Assembly (NCBI GenBank): GCA_963697675.1
Contig: CAVOOW010000009.1
Coordinates: forward strand, 226,708 to 290,707
Source: CAVOOW01 sp963697675
GTDB taxonomy: Bacteria; Actinomycetota; Actinomycetes; JACCUZ01
Length of the DNA: 64,000 nucleotides
Direction of reading: 5' to 3'
Below, piece after piece: positions 19,962-29,619 of this stretch. The notes under the pieces were generated by a model. The model searched no databases, was not told the DNA's origin, and saw nothing but the letters and a program-made list of their open reading frames with translations. The translations under genes and the position numbers were made by a program. Every line of letters begins with the position of its first letter. Position 1 is the first letter of the stretch.

Positions 19962-22609
19962 ATGGGGCGCGGGAAGCTGCGGGTCTACCTCGGCGCCGCG
20001 CCGGCGTCGGCAAGACCTACGCCATGCTCGGCGAGGGCCACCGCCGGGCCGAGCGCGGCACCGACGTCGTCGTCGGCTTCGTCGAGACCCACGGTCGCCG
20101 GCACACCGCCGACCATGCTCGGACGGCCTGGAGATCGTGCCGCGACGCGAGATCTCCTACCGCGGACGCCACGTTCACCGAGATGGACGTCGACGCGATG
20201 CTCGCCCGCCGCCCCCAGGTGGCGCTCGTCGACGAGCTGGCGCACACGAACGTGCCCGGGCTCGCGCAACGAGAAGCGCTGGCAGGACGTCGAGGAGCTG
20301 CTCGACGCCGGCATCGACGTCATCTCCACGGTCAACATCCAGCACCTCGAGTCGCTCAACGACGTCGTCGAGAAGATCACCGGCGTGCCGCAGCGCGAGA
20401 CGGGTGCCCGACGCCGTGGTCCGCGCGGCCGACCAGGTCGAGCTGGTCGACATGGCCCCGGAGGCGCTGCGGCGGCGGATGGCGCACGGCAACGTCTACG
20501 CGGCGGAGAAGGTCGACGCCGCGCTGGGCAACTACTTCCGCGTCGGGAACCTGACCGCGCTGCGCGAGCTGGCCCTGCTCTGGACCGCGGACAAGGTCGA
20601 CGAGGCGCTGCAGGGCTACCGCGCCGCGCACGACATCGAGGGCACCTGGGAGGCCCGCGAGCGGGTCGTCGTCGCGCGTCACCGGCGGCCCGGAGGGCGA
20701 GACGCTGATCCGGCGGGCGGCGCGGATCGCCGCCCGCTCCGCCGGCGGCGACCTGCTCGCCGTGCACGTCACCCGATCCGACGGCCTCACCGGCGCCGAG
20801 CCCGGCCGACCTGGCCGCCCAGCGGCAGCTGGTCGAGACGCTCGGCGGCACCTACCACCAGGTCGTCGGCGACGACGTGCCGGAGGCGCTGCTGGAGTTC
20901 GCCCGCGCCGAGAACGCCACCCAGCTGGTGCTCGGCGGCAGCCGGCGCGTCGCGGCTGCGCGCCCTGCTCACCGGGCCGGGCATCGGTGCGACCACGATC
21001 CGCGAGTCCGGGCGACATCGACGTCCACCTGGTCACGCACGCCCAGATGGGCAAGGGCCGCGGCCTGCCTCGGCTCACAGGGCAGCCTCACCCGGCGCCG
21101 TCGGCTGCAGGGCTTCGCCCTCGCCGTCGTGCTGCCGCCGCTGCTCACCCTGGTGCTGGCCACCGAGCGGGACGACCTCAACCTGATCAGCGACGTGCTG
21201 CTGTTCCTGCTGCTCGTCGTCGTCGTCGCGCTGGTGGGCGGCGTTCTGCCCGGCCATGCTCGCCGCGGTCGGCGGGTCGCTGCTGCTGAACTACTACTTC
21301 ACCCCGCCGCTGCACACGCTCGACCATCAGCGAGACCAACAACGCCCTGGCGCTCGTCGTGTTCGTCGTGGTCGCCGCACTGGTCAGCTCGGTCGTCGAC
21401 CTGGCCGCCCGGCGCACCCGGCAGGCGGCCCGCGCGACCGCGGAGTCCGAGACGCTGGGCACGCTGGCCGGCAGCGTCCTGCGCGGCGAGACCGCGCTGC
21501 CCGCGCTGCTGGAGCGGGTCCGCGAGGCGTTCGGCCTGACCTCGGTCACCCTGCTGGAGCGGACTCCGCACACCGCCCCGGCCGGGGCGCCGCCGCGCGC
21601 GGCCCGGCCGACGAGTGGACCGTCGTGGCCAACGCCGGCGGCGATCCGTGTCGAGCGCCCGCAGGACGCCGACACCGAGGTGCCGGCCGGCGACACGCTG
21701 CTGCTCGCCCTGCGCGGCCGGCCGCTGCGCGCCGAGGACCAGCGGCTCGTCGGCGCCTTCGCCGCCCAGGCGGCGGTCGATCCTGGAGCGGCACCGGCTC
21801 AGCGAGGCCGCGGCGGCCGCGGTCCCGATCGCCGAGGCCGACCGGATGCGCACCGCGCTGCTCGCCGCGGTCGGCCACGACCTGCGCACCCCGCTGGCGT
21901 CGGCGAAGGCCGCCGTCACCAGCCTGCGCAGCGACGACATCGAGTGGTCGCCGCAGGACCGCGACGAGCTGCTGGCCACCGCCGACGAGTCGCTCGACCG
22001 GCTGGCCCGGCTGGTCGACAACCTGCTCGACATGAGCCGGCTGCAGGCCGGCGCGCTGTCGGTCGTCAGCCGCTCGGTCGCGCTCGACGAGGTCGTGCCG
22101 CTGGCGCTGGACGACCTCGGCCCGGCCGGGCGCAGCGTCGTGGTCGACGTCCCCGACGACCTGCCGGAGGTGCTCGCCGACCCGGGCCTGCTGGAGCGGG
22201 TCATCGCCAACCTGGTCGGCAACGCGCTCCGCTACAGCCCGCCCGGCGACCGCCGCCGCTGGTCACCGGCAGCAGCCTCGGCGACCGGGTCGAGCTGCGC
22301 GTCGTCGACCGCGGCCCCGGCATCCCGCCGACCGAGCTGCGACCGGGTCTTCGCCCCGTTCCAGCGCCTCGGCGACACCGACAACACCACCGGCGTCGGC
22401 CTCGGGCTGGCGCTGTCCCGCGGGCTGACCGAGGCCATGGGCGGCACCCTCACGCCGGAGGAGACGCCGGGCGGCGGTCTGACCATGGTCGTCTCGCTGC
22501 CGCGTGCGCCGCCCAGCCGAGCCGACGGCCGCGCACGAGCCGGGCCGCCGGGAACGCGAGGGCGTCGAGCCGGCACGCGACCAGCCGTGCCACGGGACAG
22601 TCACGGTGA
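19962..22609 (+). CDS. kdpD: Potassium sensor histidine kinase KdpD (heavily frameshifted)
   Basis: All KdpD parts appear in order. The N-terminal KdpD domain has MGRGKLRVYLGAAP, then VGKTYAMLGEGHRR, DELAHTNVPG and DVISTVNIQHLESLND. A USP-like domain (ETLIRRAARIAARS ... LVLGGSRR) follows. The DUF4118 four-helix segment is FALAVVLPPLLTLVLA to LNYYFTPPLHTL. Then come a GAF-like linker and the kinase, with phospho-acceptor AVGHDLRTPLASAK, the N box NLVGNALRYSPPGD and GVGLGLALSRGL. More than a dozen single-base shifts break the frame, mostly extra bases in short G or C runs (near 20262, 20403, 20680 and 20800, among others). No lone nonsense codons were seen. The stop overlaps the kdpE GTG. It senses potassium limitation and phosphorylates KdpE. 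Confidence 0.85.
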
Positions 22610-23357
22610 CCCGCGTCCTGGTCGTCGACGACGAGCCGCAGATCCTGCGGGCGCTGCGCATCAACCTGCGGGCGCGGCACTACGAGGTGTTCACCGCCGC
22701 CACCGGCGGCGACGCGCTCGCCACGGCGGCCTCGCACCACCCGGACCTGGTCATCCTCGACCTCGGGCTGCCCGACCTCGACGGCGTCGAGGTCATCCGC
22801 GGACTGCGCGGCTGGACCAGCGCGCCCATCATCGTCCTGTCCGGCCGCACCGACAGCGCCGACAAGGTCGACGCGCTCGACGCCGGCGCCGACGACTACG
22901 TCACCAAGCCGTTCGGCGTCGACGAGCTGCTGGCCCGGATGCGCGCCGTGTCCCGGCGGGCAACGCCCGGCGACGTAGCAGCCGACCGTGGTGACCTTCG
23001 GGCACACCGACCGTCGACCTGGCCGCGCAGCGCGTCACGGTCCGCGACGGCGACCACGTCATCGACGTCCGGCTCACCCCGACCGAGTGGCACCTGCTCG
23101 AGGTGCTGCTGCGGCACCCGGGCAAGCTGCTGAGCCAGCGCCAGCTGCTGGCCGAGGTGTGGGGGCCGGGCTACGACACGGCCGGCGGAAACCTGCGGGT
23201 GTACATGGCCCAGCTGCGCCGCAAGCTCGAGGCCGACCCGGCCCGGCCGCGCCACCTGCTCACCGAGCCCGGCATGGGCTACCGCTTCCAGCCGGAGAGC
23301 AGCGCAGGTGAGGTGGCACCTGATCGTCGTGGGCCGGTCTGGCGGCACGTTGCGTAG
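22606..23357 (+). CDS. kdpE: Response regulator KdpE
   Basis: This OmpR/KdpE-family regulator begins at GTG 22606 (VTRVLVVDDEPQILRALRIN), overlapping the kdpD stop. The acceptor aspartate is in LVILDLGLPDLDGVEVI, followed by IIVLSGRTDSADKVDALDAG and DDYVTKPFGVDELLAR. The winged-helix DNA-binding domain is LTPTEWHLLEVLLRHPGKLL ... YMAQLRRKLEADPARPRHLL, then GMGYRF. A frameshift near 22980 separates receiver and output domains. The tail (QPESSAGEVAPDRRGPVWRHVA) is longer than usual and may reflect another indel. It is the probable activator at the 0/11/32/43 operator. Confidence 0.9.
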
Positions 23358-23383
23358 GTGGCGGATCGTCGCCGTGGCGGCGG

Positions 23384-24059
23384 TCAGGGCTCGAAGCGGT
23401 ATCCGACGCCGGTTCGGTGATGAGGTGCCGCGGGTGGGTCGGGTCGGGCTCGAGCTTTGCGGCGCAGCTGGGAGATGTAGACGCGCAGGTAGTTGGTCTC
23501 GTGCCGTAGGCCGGGCCCCAGACCTCGTGCAGCAGCTGGCGCTGGGTGACGAGCTGGCCGGGGTGGCGGACGAGGACCTCGAGCAGGTGCCATTCGGTGG
23601 GGGTGAGCCGCACCTCGCCGTCGGCGGTCGTGACTCGGTGGGCGCGAGGTCGACGGTGAACGAGTCGGTGGTCACGACAGCCTGCTCCGGGTCGGCGGGG
23701 ACGCGCGGCGCAGGGCGGCGCGGATCCGGGCGAGCAGCTCGTCCATGCCGAACGGCTTGGTGACGTAGTCGTCGGCGCCGGCGTCGAGCGCGGCGACCTT
23801 GTCGGTCTGGTCGTGGCGGGCGGACAGCACGATGATCGGCGACGCTGACCAGCCGCGCAGCCCGCGGACGACGTCGACGCCGTCGATGTCGGGCAGGCCG
23901 AGGTCGAGGACGACGAGGTCCGGCGGTGCGGGCGGCGGCGGCTGCGAGGGCGGTCTGCCCGTCGGGGGCGGCGTCGACGTCGTAGCCGCGGGCGCGCAGG
24001 TTGATGGCGAGCGCGCGGGCGAGGCCGGGGTCGTCGTCGACGACGAGGATGCGGCTCAC
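23384..24059 (-). CDS. Second KdpE-like response regulator (frameshifted)
   Basis: This is a second OmpR-family regulator, convergent with kdpE with only 26 bp between stops. GTG 24059 opens VSRILVVDDDPGLARALAIN. In corrected frames the receiver reads DLGLPDIDGVDVVRGLRGWS and LDAGADDYVTKPFGMDELL. The output domain ends NYLRVYISQLRRK ... TEPGVGYRFEP at 23384. It is close to KdpE throughout, so a duplication or a paralogous pair with a shared operator is likely. At least four frameshifts occur. It follows a DUF4118 kinase and a potassium-type transporter on the same strand, which suggests an operon of transporter, kinase and regulator. Confidence 0.78.
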
Positions 24060-24061
24060 GG

Positions 24062-25481
24062 GGCGCGCTCGCGCGGTCAGGGCAGTCGGCGCGGGCAGGG
24101 TGACGTCATGGTGAGTCCGCCGCCGGGAGTCTGTGCGCGGTGCGAGCGTGCCGCTCATGGCCTCGGTGAAGCCGCGGGCGATGGCCAGCCCGAGGCCGAC
24201 GCCGGGTCCGGATGCTGCGGTCGTCGAGCCGCTGGAACGGCGACGAACATGCGGTCGCGAGTCGGCTGTCGGCGACGCCGGGACCGTGGTCGATGACGTG
24301 CAGCTCGAGACTGTCTCGGCGTCGGCCGGCCGTGACCTCGATGCTGAGACCGCCGGCGGGGCGTGCCGGTGCGGCGTTGTCGAGCAAGGTTGGCGACGAC
24401 CCGCTCGAGCAGGCCGGGGTCGGCGAGGCCATGCGGCAAGTCGTCTCGGCGGCGTTGACGTCACGTCGACGCAGGTGCCGCGTGCGATGCAGGGCGCCGC
24501 GGCGACGACCTCGTCGACGGGCGACCGGCGCGCAGGTCGACGCGCAGCGCTCCGGCCTGGAGGCGGCTGAGGTCGAGCAGGTTGGCGACCAGGTCGGCGA
24601 GGCGGTCGGCGGACTCGCTCGATGGTGGCGAGCAGCTCGGCGCGGTCCGCCGGAGCGATCTGACGTCGGGTTGGCGCAGGCGTGGAGACGGCGGCCTTGA
24701 TGCCGGCCAGCGGGGTGCGCAGGTCGTGCCCGACGGCGGCGAGAAGCGCGGAGCGGAGACGGTCGACCTCGGCCAGCTCGCTGGGCGCGCGACGCCTCCC
24801 CGGCCAGCGGCTCGGGCGTCAAGGGCCCGGCTGGCGGCGTGCGGCGAGGCTGCGGAGCAGGCGGCGGTCCTCGGCGAACAGGTCGCGGCCCGTCACCGAC
24901 GCAGGCGCCGGTCGCCGCCGGCGTCGACGCTGACCGTGCCGGCGCCCGTGAACGCCGGTCCCGACGTCGCGCCAGGACCGCGTCTGTCGTCGTTCCGGCG
25001 TTCGACGAGCGCGACGGAGGTGAGCCCGAAAACGGTCGCGACCTCGGCGAGCACGTCCTCGGCGGAGCTTTCCGTCAGCGGCTCGGCGCGCGACCCGCGC
25101 CAGCGAGGCGGCCTCGGCCTCGCTGCGGGCCGCCGCGGCCTGCGGTCTGGCGAGCCACGTCGACCAGGACGCTGACGGTGACCGCGACCAGCGAGGAACA
25201 CGACCAGCGCGATGACGCTGTCGCGGCCCTCGACGCGCGAACGTGTGGTACGGCGGGGTGAGGAAGAAGTTCGCCAGCAGGAACGACACCGACAGCGGCC
25301 GGCCACGCCGCCGACCAGGCCGCCGATGACGGAGATGACGACGACGGCGAGCAGGTACAGCAGCAGCACGCTGGCCAGGGCCACGGTCGCCGCGGACCGC
25401 GACGAGCACGCCGGTCAGGAGCGGGCAGCGCGAGCGCGACGAGGAGCAGACCCAGGCCGCGGCGCGACGGGGTGAGGCCAT
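24062..25481 (-). CDS. DUF4118 sensor histidine kinase lacking the KdpD input domains (heavily frameshifted)
   Basis: The minus strand encodes a shortened KdpD relative. ATG 25481 (MASPRRG) leads into the four-helix DUF4118 segment (LYLLAVVVISVIGGLVGGVA, SFLLANFFLTPPYHTF). A GAF-like linker (EVATVFGLTSVALVERRNDD) follows, then a dimerisation and ATPase domain recovered in pieces (LLDLSRLQAGALRVDLRAG, GLSIEVTAGRRRDSLELHVI, DHGPGVADSRL). The N-terminal KdpD and USP-like domains are absent, so input must come through the membrane part or a partner protein. Ten or more shifts break the frame. The end is placed just before the regulator start at 24059 and is uncertain. Confidence 0.7.
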
Positions 25482-25547
25482 GTCCACGTCTGCGGCAGCG
25501 CGCTGGCCGCCTGCGGGCTGCGTCGACCAGTGGTCACGACCTCACTG

Positions 25548-27545
25548 TCACATGCGCATGGGCTCCTCGGCGTGGTCGGTGCGTCCAGGGTGTCGGCGTC
25601 GCGCGCGACGGCTGTGGTCGGCCGAGCGCAGCTGCCACGGAACGCTGGTGACCATCACGCCGGGCCGGAACAGCAGCCGTGCTCTTCAGCCGCAGCGCGC
25701 TCTGGTTGTGCAGCAGGTGCTCCCACCAGTGCCCGACGACGTACTCCGGGATGAACACGGCGACGACGTCGCGCGGGCTCGAGACCGGCGGATGCTGTCC
25801 GACGTAGTCGAGGACGGCCCGGTGACGTCGCGGTACGGGGAGTCGAGAACCACCAGCTCGACCGGGATGTCGCGGTCGGCCCACTCGCTGCTGCAGCGCT
25901 CGGGTCTCTCCTGGCGATGTCTGCGCCGTCAGCGCGACCAGGCTGCTCGGGCGGGTCGCGCGGGCGTAGGCCAGGGCCTGCAGCGTCGGCGTGTGCAGCC
26001 GCGACACCAGGACGACGGCGTGCACTCGGCTGGGCAGCGTGACCCCGGCCGGAGCCGGCCGCAGCTCGACGGCGACCCGGTCGTAGTGGCTGCTTGACGG
26101 CCCGTCATGAGCGACGAACAGCGATCGGCATCGCGATGACGACGATGTACGCGCCGTGGGTGAACTTCGTGACGCAGGACGACGACGCAGGACCAGGGCG
26201 GTGAAGACGCGCCGATCCCGTTGATGATGCGCGCCCGGTGCAACGTGCCGCCGGCGCTGCGCTCCCGGCGAACGCGAGCGCGGTGGTCCAGTGGCGGACC
26301 ATGCCCCACTGGCTAAGGGTGAACGAGACGAACACGCCGATGATGTAGAGCTGGATGAGGCGGGTGGTGGACGCGTCGAACGCGAAGATGAGCAGCCCGG
26401 CCAGGGCGGCGAGGACGACGACGCCGTTGGAGAACACCAGCCGGTCGCCGCGGCGGTGGAACTGCCGCGGCAGGATAGCCGTCGCCGCCGAGGATCGAGG
26501 CCAGGATCGGGAAGCCGTTGAAGGCGGTGTTGGCGGCGAGCACCAGGATCGCCGCGGTGAAGCCCTGGACGGCGAAGAAGCGATGGCGAGTGGTACCCGA
26601 ACACGGCGCCGGCGAGCTGGGCGATGACGGTGCGCTGCTCGTAGCCCGCCGGGGCGCCGACAAGCGCGCGGTGTCGTCGACGACGTGCACGTGCGCGGCC
26701 ATCGCGAGCGCGGTGATGCCGGCGAACATGGTCACGGTCAAGCACACCCATGATGGACAGGGTGGATGCGGCGTTGCGGGACTTGGGCGGTTTGAAGTTC
26801 GGCACGCCGTTGGACGACCGCCTCGACGCCGGTCAACGCCGTGCAGCCGGACGAGAACGCGCGCAGCACCAGCGCGACCAGCAGCAGGCCCGAGACGTGG
26901 TGGGCGGGGATGATGCCGAATGCGAGCCGACTCGGCGGTCGGTGTGTTGCCGATCAGCGCCCGATAACGCACCGACGGCGAGCATGATGAAGACCGAGAG
27001 GACGAACCCGTAGGTCGGGACGGCGAACACTGTCCCGGACTCCCGAACTCCCCGCAGGTTGATGACGGCGAGCAGCGCGACGAAGCCGAGACTGATTGCG
27101 ACGGCGTGGGGTGCCAGCTCGGGCACGGCGGACACGATGTTCGCGACGCCGGCCGCGACGGAGACCGCGACGGTCAGGACGTAGTCGACCAGCAGGGCGC
27201 TGACGCCGCGACCAGGGCCGGATTGCGGCCGAGATTCGCGCGGCTGACGGCGTAAGCGCCGCCGCCGTTCGGGTAGGCGTGGCAGGTCTGCCGGTAGGAA
27301 GCGACGACCACGACGAGCAGCAGCAGGACCGCGGCGGCGACCCACGGCGTGAGATGCAGGACCGCGAGCCCGCCGAGGCTCAGCACGAGCAGGATCTCCT
27401 CAGTGGCGTACGCGTTGGACGACAGCGGGTCGCTGCAGAACACCGGCAGCGCCAGCTTCCTCGGGAGAAGCGTCTCGCCGAGCCGTTCACTGCGCAGCGG
27501 CCGCCCAACAAGCAGCCGTTTGGGGACAGCGATGAAGTTGCTCAC
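25548..27545 (-). CDS. APC-superfamily transporter resembling the K+ importer KimA (frameshifted)
   Basis: The N-terminus (VSNFIAVPKRLLVGRPLRSE) and the blocks LPVFCSDPLSSNAYATEEIL, SYRQTCHAYPNGGGAYAVSR and LLVDYVLTVAVSVAAGVANI resemble what I remember of Bacillus KimA/YdaO, a potassium-proton symporter regulated by c-di-AMP. About twelve spans are followed by a soluble tail ending VFIPEYVVGHWWEHLLHNQS. At least six frameshifts are present. The open frame extends to ATG 27596, but GTG 27545 is preferred: a -10-like caggct lies 6 bp upstream (leaderless) and the operator would otherwise fall inside the gene. The adjacent DUF4118 kinase and regulator support a potassium role. A general amino-acid permease remains possible. 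Confidence 0.65.
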
Positions 27546-27551
27546 AACCGC

Positions 27552-27634
27552 AGCCTGTGGCCGCTTGGGGCCGCCCGGTCGGGTTCCTGACGCCATCTTG
27601 ACGCGGCAGCGCAGAATCCTGACGTTTTCCTGAC
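27552..27634 (-). promoter_or_regulatory. Transporter promoter with the same four-half-site operator
   Basis: Read on the minus strand, GTCAGGA begins at 27634, GTCAGGA at 27623, GTCAAGA at 27602 and GTCAGGA at 27591, which is offsets 0, 11, 32 and 43, the same as at kdp. A -10-like caggct (27557-27552) begins 34 bp after the last half-site and 6 bp before GTG 27545, giving a leaderless transcript. This supports moving the gene start downstream from ATG 27596. Confidence 0.65.
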
Positions 27635-27659
27635 GCCGGGGGTCACGCGCCCGTCCGTG

Positions 27660-28436
27660 TCACCGGAGCGACGCGCCGACCTGGGCGGCCAGCGTGACGG
27701 CCACCAGCCGCTGCGCCGACGACGGGTGTGCGTCCGATCCCGCCGTGAGCAGGAAGCGGCCCTGTAGACGTCCGCCGCTCTCGACGAGCAGCTCGATGTC
27801 GACGTCGGCCGGCAGCCCATCGCGCTCCACGTCCCACACCGCTGAATCCCGTTCCACCTGGCCGTCGTCGCGCAGCCGTGCAGGATGTCCCAGCCCCGCG
27901 ACGCCGTACTGGAAACGACACGTGCGCAGCCCGAGCACCCGCGTCAGCTGCCGCGAAACCTCATCGATCAGGTCTTGCGACGAGCTGCCGGCCGCCACCG
28001 CCTCGGCAGCGGCGCGGATCCCGTCCAGGTAACCCGCATCGCGGTGGGCGTTCGCGCGCTGCCGATGCCCCCACGCGGCTAGCTCGGTCACTCCCACGCC
28101 GACTGCGAGCAGCAGCGTCGTTGTCTCCAGGTCGGCTCGGTCTGTGATGGTGATCCGCTCAAAGGGTCGGGTGAGGAAGACGTCGAACCACAACGCTGCC
28201 GACAGGGCCGCCAAGACGCCGGCCACCCGGTTGCCCGTCGAGGCAACCGCCACGATGACCAGCACGAGAATCAGCGCCGCATTCGTGTTGGCGAAGCTGT
28301 CGCGAAACGGCACCAGCGCCAGCGAGACGGCGAACGGACCGGCCAGTGCACCCAGCACGGCCACGCGGCTCGAGGTCGACAGCCTGCGGGCCACGGGCCT
28401 CGCAGGGGCATGGGTGACCCGCGCAGCTTGTCTCAT
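27660..28436 (-). CDS. Stand-alone DUF4118 membrane sensor protein without kinase
   Basis: This protein of about 258 residues has the four-helix DUF4118 membrane segment of KdpD (VAVLGALAGPFAVSLALVPF, ALILVLVIVAVASTGN, FDVFLTRPFERITI). A GAF-like cytoplasmic domain (LIDEVSRQLTRVLGLRTCRF) follows, and no histidine kinase. Such proteins sit beside KdpD-like genes in actinobacteria. It may sense potassium or osmotic state for one of the two kinases here. ATG 28436 (MRQAARVTH) is chosen because a -10-like cacgat lies 7 bp upstream; ATG 28445 is also in frame. The gene is intact and ends 26 bp before the operator of the transporter. Confidence 0.8.
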   Translation of the reverse strand: MRQAARVTHAPARPVARRLSTSSRVAVLGALAGPFAVSLALVPFRDSFANTNAALILVLVIVAVASTGNRVAGVLAALSAALWFDVFLTRPFERITITDRADLETTTLLLAVGVGVTELAAWGHRQRANAHRDAGYLDGIRAAAEAVAAGSSSQDLIDEVSRQLTRVLGLRTCRFQYGVAGLGHPARLRDDGQVERDSAVWDVERDGLPADVDIELLVESGGRLQGRFLLTAGSDAHPSSAQRLVAVTLAAQVGASLR

Positions 28437-28443
28437 GGTTCCC

Positions 28444-28525
28444 ATCGTGCGAGCCCTCGGCGGCTCAGGCGGCGGTCCTTGCGCGGTCTTAACAACCGGG
28501 CCGGAAATCCTAACGGCGCTCTAAC
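28444..28525 (-). promoter_or_regulatory. DUF4118-protein promoter with four-half-site operator
   Basis: On the minus strand GTTAGAG (from 28525), GTTAGGA (28514), GTTAAGA (28493) and GCAAGGA (28482) stand at offsets 0, 11, 32 and 43. The -10-like cacgat (28449-28444) starts 33 bp after the last half-site, 7 bp before ATG 28436. The last half-site is the weakest match. Confidence 0.62.
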
Positions 28526-28602
28526 TGGATGTGTCCCTGTTCGACGGTCAGCAGGCAGTGACCGGATCTGCTTGATGAGCGATCGCCGTCGTCGTATGTA
28601 CC

Positions 28603-28632
28603 TTGACGGTTATGTAACGTACCTGATACGTT
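28603..28632 (+). promoter_or_regulatory. arsR-like promoter and operator
   Basis: The -35 ttgacg (28603-28608) and -10 tacgtt (28627-28632) are 18 bp apart. The inverted repeat aacgta-N5-tacgtt (28616-28632) covers the -10, as expected for an ArsR-type repressor site. The GTG start at 28639 is 6 bp after the -10, so the transcript should be leaderless and autorepressed. Confidence 0.75.
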
Positions 28633-28638
28633 TGATTC

Positions 28639-28965
28639 GTGGACGCAGCCCTGAAGGCCCTCGCAGACCCGAGCCGACGGACCATGCTCGAAAGGTTGGC
28701 CCGTGGCCCGGGCACCGCCGGCGAACTGGCGGCGTTGCTGCCCATCGCCCGCCCGGGAGTGTCGCGACACCTACGAGTGCTGCGGGAGGCCGGACTCGTC
28801 GAGTTTCGTCATGAGGCACAACGGCGCGTCTACAGCCTTCGCCCCGAGCCGCTGGCCGAGATCGACGAATGGCTCGGTCCCTACCGGGCGCAGTGGGAAC
28901 AGCGGCTGGATGCCTTGCACACCGAGATAGCCAGAGGAAAACGCGAACGAAGGAGCGCCAGATGA
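28639..28965 (+). CDS. ArsR-family winged-helix repressor
   Basis: This 108-residue ArsR/SmtB-fold regulator starts MDAALKALADPSRRTMLERL and has the recognition helix region IARPGVSRHLRVLREAGLVE and wing VYSLRPEPLAEIDEWL. No cysteine metal site is visible. This subgroup is typically paired with an AHSA1/SRPBCC gene, as here: the stop overlaps the next ATG. Autorepression through the palindrome covering its -10 is likely. The start is leaderless GTG 28639. Confidence 0.88.
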   Translation: MDAALKALADPSRRTMLERLARGPGTAGELAALLPIARPGVSRHLRVLREAGLVEFRHEAQRRVYSLRPEPLAEIDEWLGPYRAQWEQRLDALHTEIARGKRERRSAR

Positions 28966-29510
28966 GCAGCAACGCACGTCCAGGAGGCCGCATCCTCGGC
29001 GACCTGGGCTCGGCAGACGGTGCGGGCGTCGTCCGCATCGAAGACCGATACGACACCGGCATCGAGGACCTGTGGACCGCACTCACCGATCCCGGCGGCC
29101 TCGCCCGGTGGTACGGCCGGGTCGAAGGCGACCTCCGTCCGGGAGGACAGTTCCGCACCTACATCGAGGCCAATGACATCGAGAGCACGGGACGGGTGGA
29201 CGCGTGCGAGCCGCCCCGGCGGCTCCAGCTGACCACCCGCGAGACCGACGAGTCCTACCAGCGCGGTCAAGGCGTGTCGCCCTTCGACGCGGGCATCGAG
29301 GTCACCCTGACCGCGGTGGGCGACCAGACAGACCTGACGATCCAGGTACGCGGAATGTCGTTGGACAAGATCGCCTTCTACGGGGCCGGGTGGCAGATCC
29401 ACGCCGAGAACCTCGCTACTTACCTCGCCGGGCGGGAACGCGGTGACACCGAGGCGCGGTGGAACGAACTCATCCCGCCCTACCAAGACCTGGCGGCCCA
29501 GCTCGCTTAG
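28962..29510 (+). CDS. SRPBCC (AHSA1-like) domain protein
   Basis: This 182-residue protein has a START-like fold of the Aha1-homology type: IEDRYDTGIEDLWTALTDPG and LARWYGRVEGDLRPGGQF open the domain, and the C-terminal helix reads AGWQIHAENLATYLAG. Such proteins bind hydrophobic ligands, and many are encoded after an ArsR regulator. ATG 28962 overlaps the arsR-like stop (ATGA), so the two are coupled. The ligand is unknown. The frame is intact. Confidence 0.85.
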   Translation: MSSNARPGGRILGDLGSADGAGVVRIEDRYDTGIEDLWTALTDPGGLARWYGRVEGDLRPGGQFRTYIEANDIESTGRVDACEPPRRLQLTTRETDESYQRGQGVSPFDAGIEVTLTAVGDQTDLTIQVRGMSLDKIAFYGAGWQIHAENLATYLAGRERGDTEARWNELIPPYQDLAAQLA

Positions 29511-29619
29511 CCGACAGCGGAGCCTGGAGTCACGTCCGCTTGCGCAGTCACCACCGAAGAGGGACACACCCGGTAACACCTGCCGCCCGGGTTTCTCGAC
29601 GCACGACAGAGTCCCTACG

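Noticed and set aside
15270..22609. kdpA, kdpB, kdpC and kdpD as pseudogenes.
   Set aside because: Shifts are single-base, catalytic motifs are complete and reading resumes at once, so sequence error is the simpler account; raw reads would decide.
22896..24464. A single minus-strand frame joining the second kinase end, the second regulator and antisense kdpE.
   Set aside because: The regulator start, receiver and DNA-binding motifs show that frameshifts merge separate genes; this is not a fusion protein.
27546..27660. A c-di-AMP (ydaO-type) riboswitch before the KimA-like gene.
   Set aside because: Only about 115 bp separate the genes, they are filled by operator half-sites, and the transcript appears leaderless, leaving no room for the riboswitch.
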